This document shows positions 61,293 to 64,000 of a DNA stretch of 64,000 bases, in pieces (within the stretch, counting starts at the first letter, position 1; the number at the start of each line of letters is the position of its first letter). The translations under genes and the position numbers were made by a program. The notes below the pieces were generated by a model. That model saw nothing but the letters and a program-made list of their open reading frames with translations, made no database searches and was not told the DNA's origin. Source of the DNA: SMWD01 sp964629475 (lineage in GTDB: Bacteria > Pseudomonadota > Gammaproteobacteria > Steroidobacterales > GCA-2729495); NCBI GenBank assembly GCA_964629475.1, contig CAZVQW010000001.1, forward strand, positions 62,001-126,000, read 5' to 3'.

Positions 61293-64000
61293 TTAAAACG
61301 GGGTAACCTGGAAATCATCCCAACGCTTGGTGCCGCTACTGAATGACCAGACGCCGATCGTTCCACCTGTCAACCGTGTCGGAGAACTGTCGACAGCGTC
61401 AGCCTGCCAGCCGGCAGGTTCCGTCATACCGTCCTCCCAAACGTTGGCGCGAATCTCAGTCTGCACGCCTGTGTCGACGACCTGAATCCTGAACCGATAC
61501 CAGGTATTCGAAGCCGGTTGCACGCCGGTATCGGTGTCGCCGCTGACCGACGTGCCGAGCGGGCTGATGTGGAAGCTGTTCGAGCCGTACCGACGCAGCC
61601 TGTAGTACGCCGCCGTTGCCGGGAACTGGCTGAAGAATGTCACGCCGATACCGCTCGATCCCGAAGTCATCTGCATGCGCCCGGTCAATTCATACGACGA
61701 GGTGCTGGGCAGTAACCCGCTGTAATGCGAATGTATATTCGTCTCGGTGGATTGCGTTTCGAACACCAGATTGCCGCCCTGATCCGCGACCGCGTGTTTG
61801 TCCGCGGCCTGGGTCGAGTTACCCGACGCGGTATCGATCCAGTCCGCCGGGTCGTCGCCGATATTGTACGAGTCGAATGATTCGGACCACTGCGCAGTCG
61901 GATCGATGAAGGCCGCATTGATCGACAAGTCGCCCGTCATCACAATGTTCAGCGGGTTGTCATTGCCACCGGCGTCACCGCTCCAGCTGGAGAAAGCCCA
62001 GCCGGCATCGGGTGTCGCGGTAATCTGTACCAGCTCGCCGAAATCATATTGCGGTTTATCCGGCTGTATCGCTACGCTGCCGTTGCCACTGGTTGTCAAT
62101 GACAGGACCAGATCGGTCGGTGGCGGAGGCGGGGGACCGAGCGGATCGATCGTGATGTCGTCAAACTGCTTGCCGCCGTTGTGATAACCCCAGACGCCGA
62201 CGGTCCCGGCCACCAGGCGCGTCGGGCTGCTGTCGATCGCATCGGCCTGCCAGTCCACCGGTTCGGTCTGACCATCCACCCAGACCTTGGCGCGCAGGTT
62301 CGTCTGGATACCGTCATCCTCGACTTCGATGACAAACTGGTACCACTGGTTCGCCACCGGCACGACACCCGTATCGGTATCGCCACTGACCGTCGTGCCG
62401 ACCGGACTGAAATGGAATGCGTTAGAGCCATAACGCCGCAGACGATAATAGGTGGATTGCGTCGGGTACTGGCTGAAAAATGTAACGCCGATGCCGCCTG
62501 CGCTGTTGGTTATACGCATCCGTCCCGAATATCGATAGCCACCGAGCGGTACCGGTTCTCCGACCAGGTGCGAATGAATATTGGTCGCGCCGGAACTGGT
62601 CGCAAAGTAGGTATTCGCGCCTTCGGTAGCAGTTGAAAACAGCGAGTCGTTTGCACTCAGGCTATTGTTTGCATCGGTATCCATCCAGCCGGTTGGATTC
62701 TGGCCGCTGCCATAGGACTGGAAGTCATCAATATATTGTCCCGTCGCTTCGACGAATGTGGCGGTCAGTGCAACGTCGCCCGCAATCGTTAGCACCAGCG
62801 GGTTCGTGTTGCCGGTCGCAGCGCCGCTCCAGTCGCTGAACTGCCAGCCGGGCGCGGGCGTGGCGGTCACGGTGACCGTGCTGCCCAGATCATAGGTCGG
62901 CTGATCGGGAGATCGGGCAACCGTGCCCTGGCCATCAACGGTGACGGCTACCGGGTGCTGCGTGATTGGAATAAATTCGGCATTTATCGACAAATCGCTC
63001 AGTACCGTCAGGTTCAGCGGGTTGTCGTTCGAAATTACATCGCCGCTCCAGCCATTGAATAACCAGCCCACATCGGGAGTTGCCGTCAGGCTCAGCGTCG
63101 TGCCGCTGTCATAGGTCGGTTGATCCGGATTTGCCAGAATCGTGCCTTGTCCCGTTGGTGACACGGATACCGTGTGCTGCACGATTTCCTCGAACACCGC
63201 AGTCACGTTATGGTTGTCCAGCATTTGCAGGCCTGTCGGGTTTTCGACTCCGGTCAGATCGCCCTGCCAGCCGACGAAACGCCAGCCTGGATCGGGAATC
63301 GCTTCAAGCGTTAATGTTACGCCTGCGTTGTATTCAGGCAAATCCTCGGAAAGCATCACCGTGCCGTTGCCGATCACGGACGTACCCAGCGTATAAGTGA
63401 CCAGGGGCCCGGTTTGCAATGCCAGCACACTCAGGTCGTCCCAGCACTTCGAGCCGTCACTGAATGACCATAGCCCCGCGTGTCCGCCGGTGAGCCGATC
63501 GGCGCTGGTATCCGTCGCATTGACCTGCCAGTCGGGTGGCTCCGGATCGCTCTCGCGCCAGATGCGCGCCTTTACTTCGGTGCGATCGGATAGTGCATCG
63601 ACCTCGATCAGGAACCGATACCACACGCCCGGCTGCGGAGTCACGTTGGACACGACCAGGCCGTTCAAACCGTCGATACCGGTGGGTGTCAGATGAAAAC
63701 TGCCGCTGCCATAACGGCGCAACCGGTAGTAGTCAGTGGAGCCGGGGAACTGGCTGAAGAACGTCACGCCGATGCCGCCGCGCGGTGCATTGATCCGCAT
63801 GCGCCCACTGTACTGGTAACCGCTGCCCGGGATCACCAGGTCGGTCTGATGGGAATGAATATTTGTCGCGGTGGAAGAGGTGCAGAAACTCTGGTTGCCG
63901 CCGTCATCCTGGACCTCGAAATTGTCCTGTTCCGTCAGGCTGGAAAATGGACCCGTATCCAGCCACCCACCGGGATCGTCGCCGATAATCAGGCCATCGA
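61293..64000 (-). CDS. large surface/secreted repeat protein (LamG-like and InlB B-like repeats), 5' truncated
   Basis: The frame continues to the window edge, so the N-terminus is missing; at least 902 residues are coded. Three copies of a ~190-residue concanavalin-like module are visible, each with GIGVTFFSQ, YYRLRRYGS and TNIHSH. Between the first and second copies lie three 75-residue InlB/bacterial B-repeats (pattern GTVxxxPDxPxYDxGxxVxxTAxPxxGWxFxxWSGD), and a fourth lies between the second and third. The C-terminus ends with the third module at RWDDFQVTPF. No anchor is visible. Probable adhesin or polysaccharide-binding role. Confidence 0.7.
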   Translation of the reverse strand, partial: DGLIIGDDPGGWLDTGPFSSLTEQDNFEVQDDGGNQSFCTSSTATNIHSHQTDLVIPGSGYQYSGRMRINAPRGGIGVTFFSQFPGSTDYYRLRRYGSGSFHLTPTGIDGLNGLVVSNVTPQPGVWYRFLIEVDALSDRTEVKARIWRESDPEPPDWQVNATDTSADRLTGGHAGLWSFSDGSKCWDDLSVLALQTGPLVTYTLGTSVIGNGTVMLSEDLPEYNAGVTLTLEAIPDPGWRFVGWQGDLTGVENPTGLQMLDNHNVTAVFEEIVQHTVSVSPTGQGTILANPDQPTYDSGTTLSLTATPDVGWLFNGWSGDVISNDNPLNLTVLSDLSINAEFIPITQHPVAVTVDGQGTVARSPDQPTYDLGSTVTVTATPAPGWQFSDWSGAATGNTNPLVLTIAGDVALTATFVEATGQYIDDFQSYGSGQNPTGWMDTDANNSLSANDSLFSTATEGANTYFATSSGATNIHSHLVGEPVPLGGYRYSGRMRITNSAGGIGVTFFSQYPTQSTYYRLRRYGSNAFHFSPVGTTVSGDTDTGVVPVANQWYQFVIEVEDDGIQTNLRAKVWVDGQTEPVDWQADAIDSSPTRLVAGTVGVWGYHNGGKQFDDITIDPLGPPPPPPTDLVLSLTTSGNGSVAIQPDKPQYDFGELVQITATPDAGWAFSSWSGDAGGNDNPLNIVMTGDLSINAAFIDPTAQWSESFDSYNIGDDPADWIDTASGNSTQAADKHAVADQGGNLVFETQSTETNIHSHYSGLLPSTSSYELTGRMQMTSGSSGIGVTFFSQFPATAAYYRLRRYGSNSFHISPLGTSVSGDTDTGVQPASNTWYRFRIQVVDTGVQTEIRANVWEDGMTEPAGWQADAVDSSPTRLTGGTIGVWSFSSGTKRWDDFQVTPF

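Overview
This window reads as one contig of a gammaproteobacterial chromosome with moderately high GC. The evidence is the gene order tol-pal-cpoB-queE-queC-tRNA-Lys, the yebC-ruvCAB-ybgC-tolQRABpal block, a fused aspartokinase/homoserine dehydrogenase followed by thrC, and proteobacterial types of SucAB/Lpd, AcnA, FumC, PurB and MnmA. No rRNA, prophage, transposase, integrase or CRISPR array was seen. The lineage makes hopanoids and builds squalene with a single eukaryote-like squalene synthase. It cannot be named from this stretch. Both ends are cut inside genes: sucA at the left and a large repeat protein at the right.

Layout. 1-4841: 2-oxoglutarate dehydrogenase genes sucA(partial)-sucB-lpdA. 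4991-5548: a YfaZ-like outer membrane protein behind a 14-bp triplicate repeat. 5617-8612: yebC-ruvC-ruvA-ruvB with coupled starts. 8630-13972: ybgC-tolQRAB-pal-cpoB, the envelope constriction machinery. 14116-15721: queE, queC and tRNA-Lys(UUU), followed by a possible small RNA. 15904-16431: two tiny membrane-type ORFs. 16432-17280: an AraC/O6-alkylguanine methyltransferase fusion. 17604-18326: a beta-barrel-like protein. 18544-25643: the main hopanoid locus, with squalene-hopene cyclase on the plus strand converging on a minus-strand run hpnO-apt-squalene synthase-hpnG-hpnH. 25865-34369: a stress and redox block with DoxX, two Usp proteins, cytochrome c, an APH/ATPase protein, LOG-like and MBL/beta-CASP proteins, a small membrane protein, an alpha/beta hydrolase and rubrerythrin. 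34519-42000: an accessory mix with an SDR, YaiI-like, an RCC-reductase-like protein, a CoA transferase, a methyltransferase, a haloalkane-dehalogenase-like protein, a P-loop protein and an HNH-fold protein. 42177-46657: thrA, thrC and a NERD-domain protein. 46687-52056: hopanoid transport genes hpnN and hpnM with a lipoprotein, then tatD-type and sirtuin genes. 52177-61209: acnA, mnmA, a DUF7931-like gene, purB, fumC, a Nudix gene and mazG. 61293-64000: a surface-type repeat protein.

How the parts fit. The cyclase locus makes the hopane skeleton, HpnH adds the 5'-deoxyadenosyl unit, HpnG removes adenine, Apt can salvage that adenine, and HpnO would aminate the side chain. The separate hpnN-hpnM locus would move hopanoids to the outer membrane. 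The Tol-Pal system, YfaZ-like protein and other barrels make this an envelope-rich window. Central carbon genes are spread across several loci.

Six copies of a composite inverted repeat resembling a REPIN lie between genes. Five have perfect arms and all five have a spacer of exactly 21 bases. The most uncertain and possibly new items are the RCC-reductase-like protein, the HNH/P-loop pair with an altered HNH motif, the tiny membrane ORFs and the candidate RNA downstream of tRNA-Lys.
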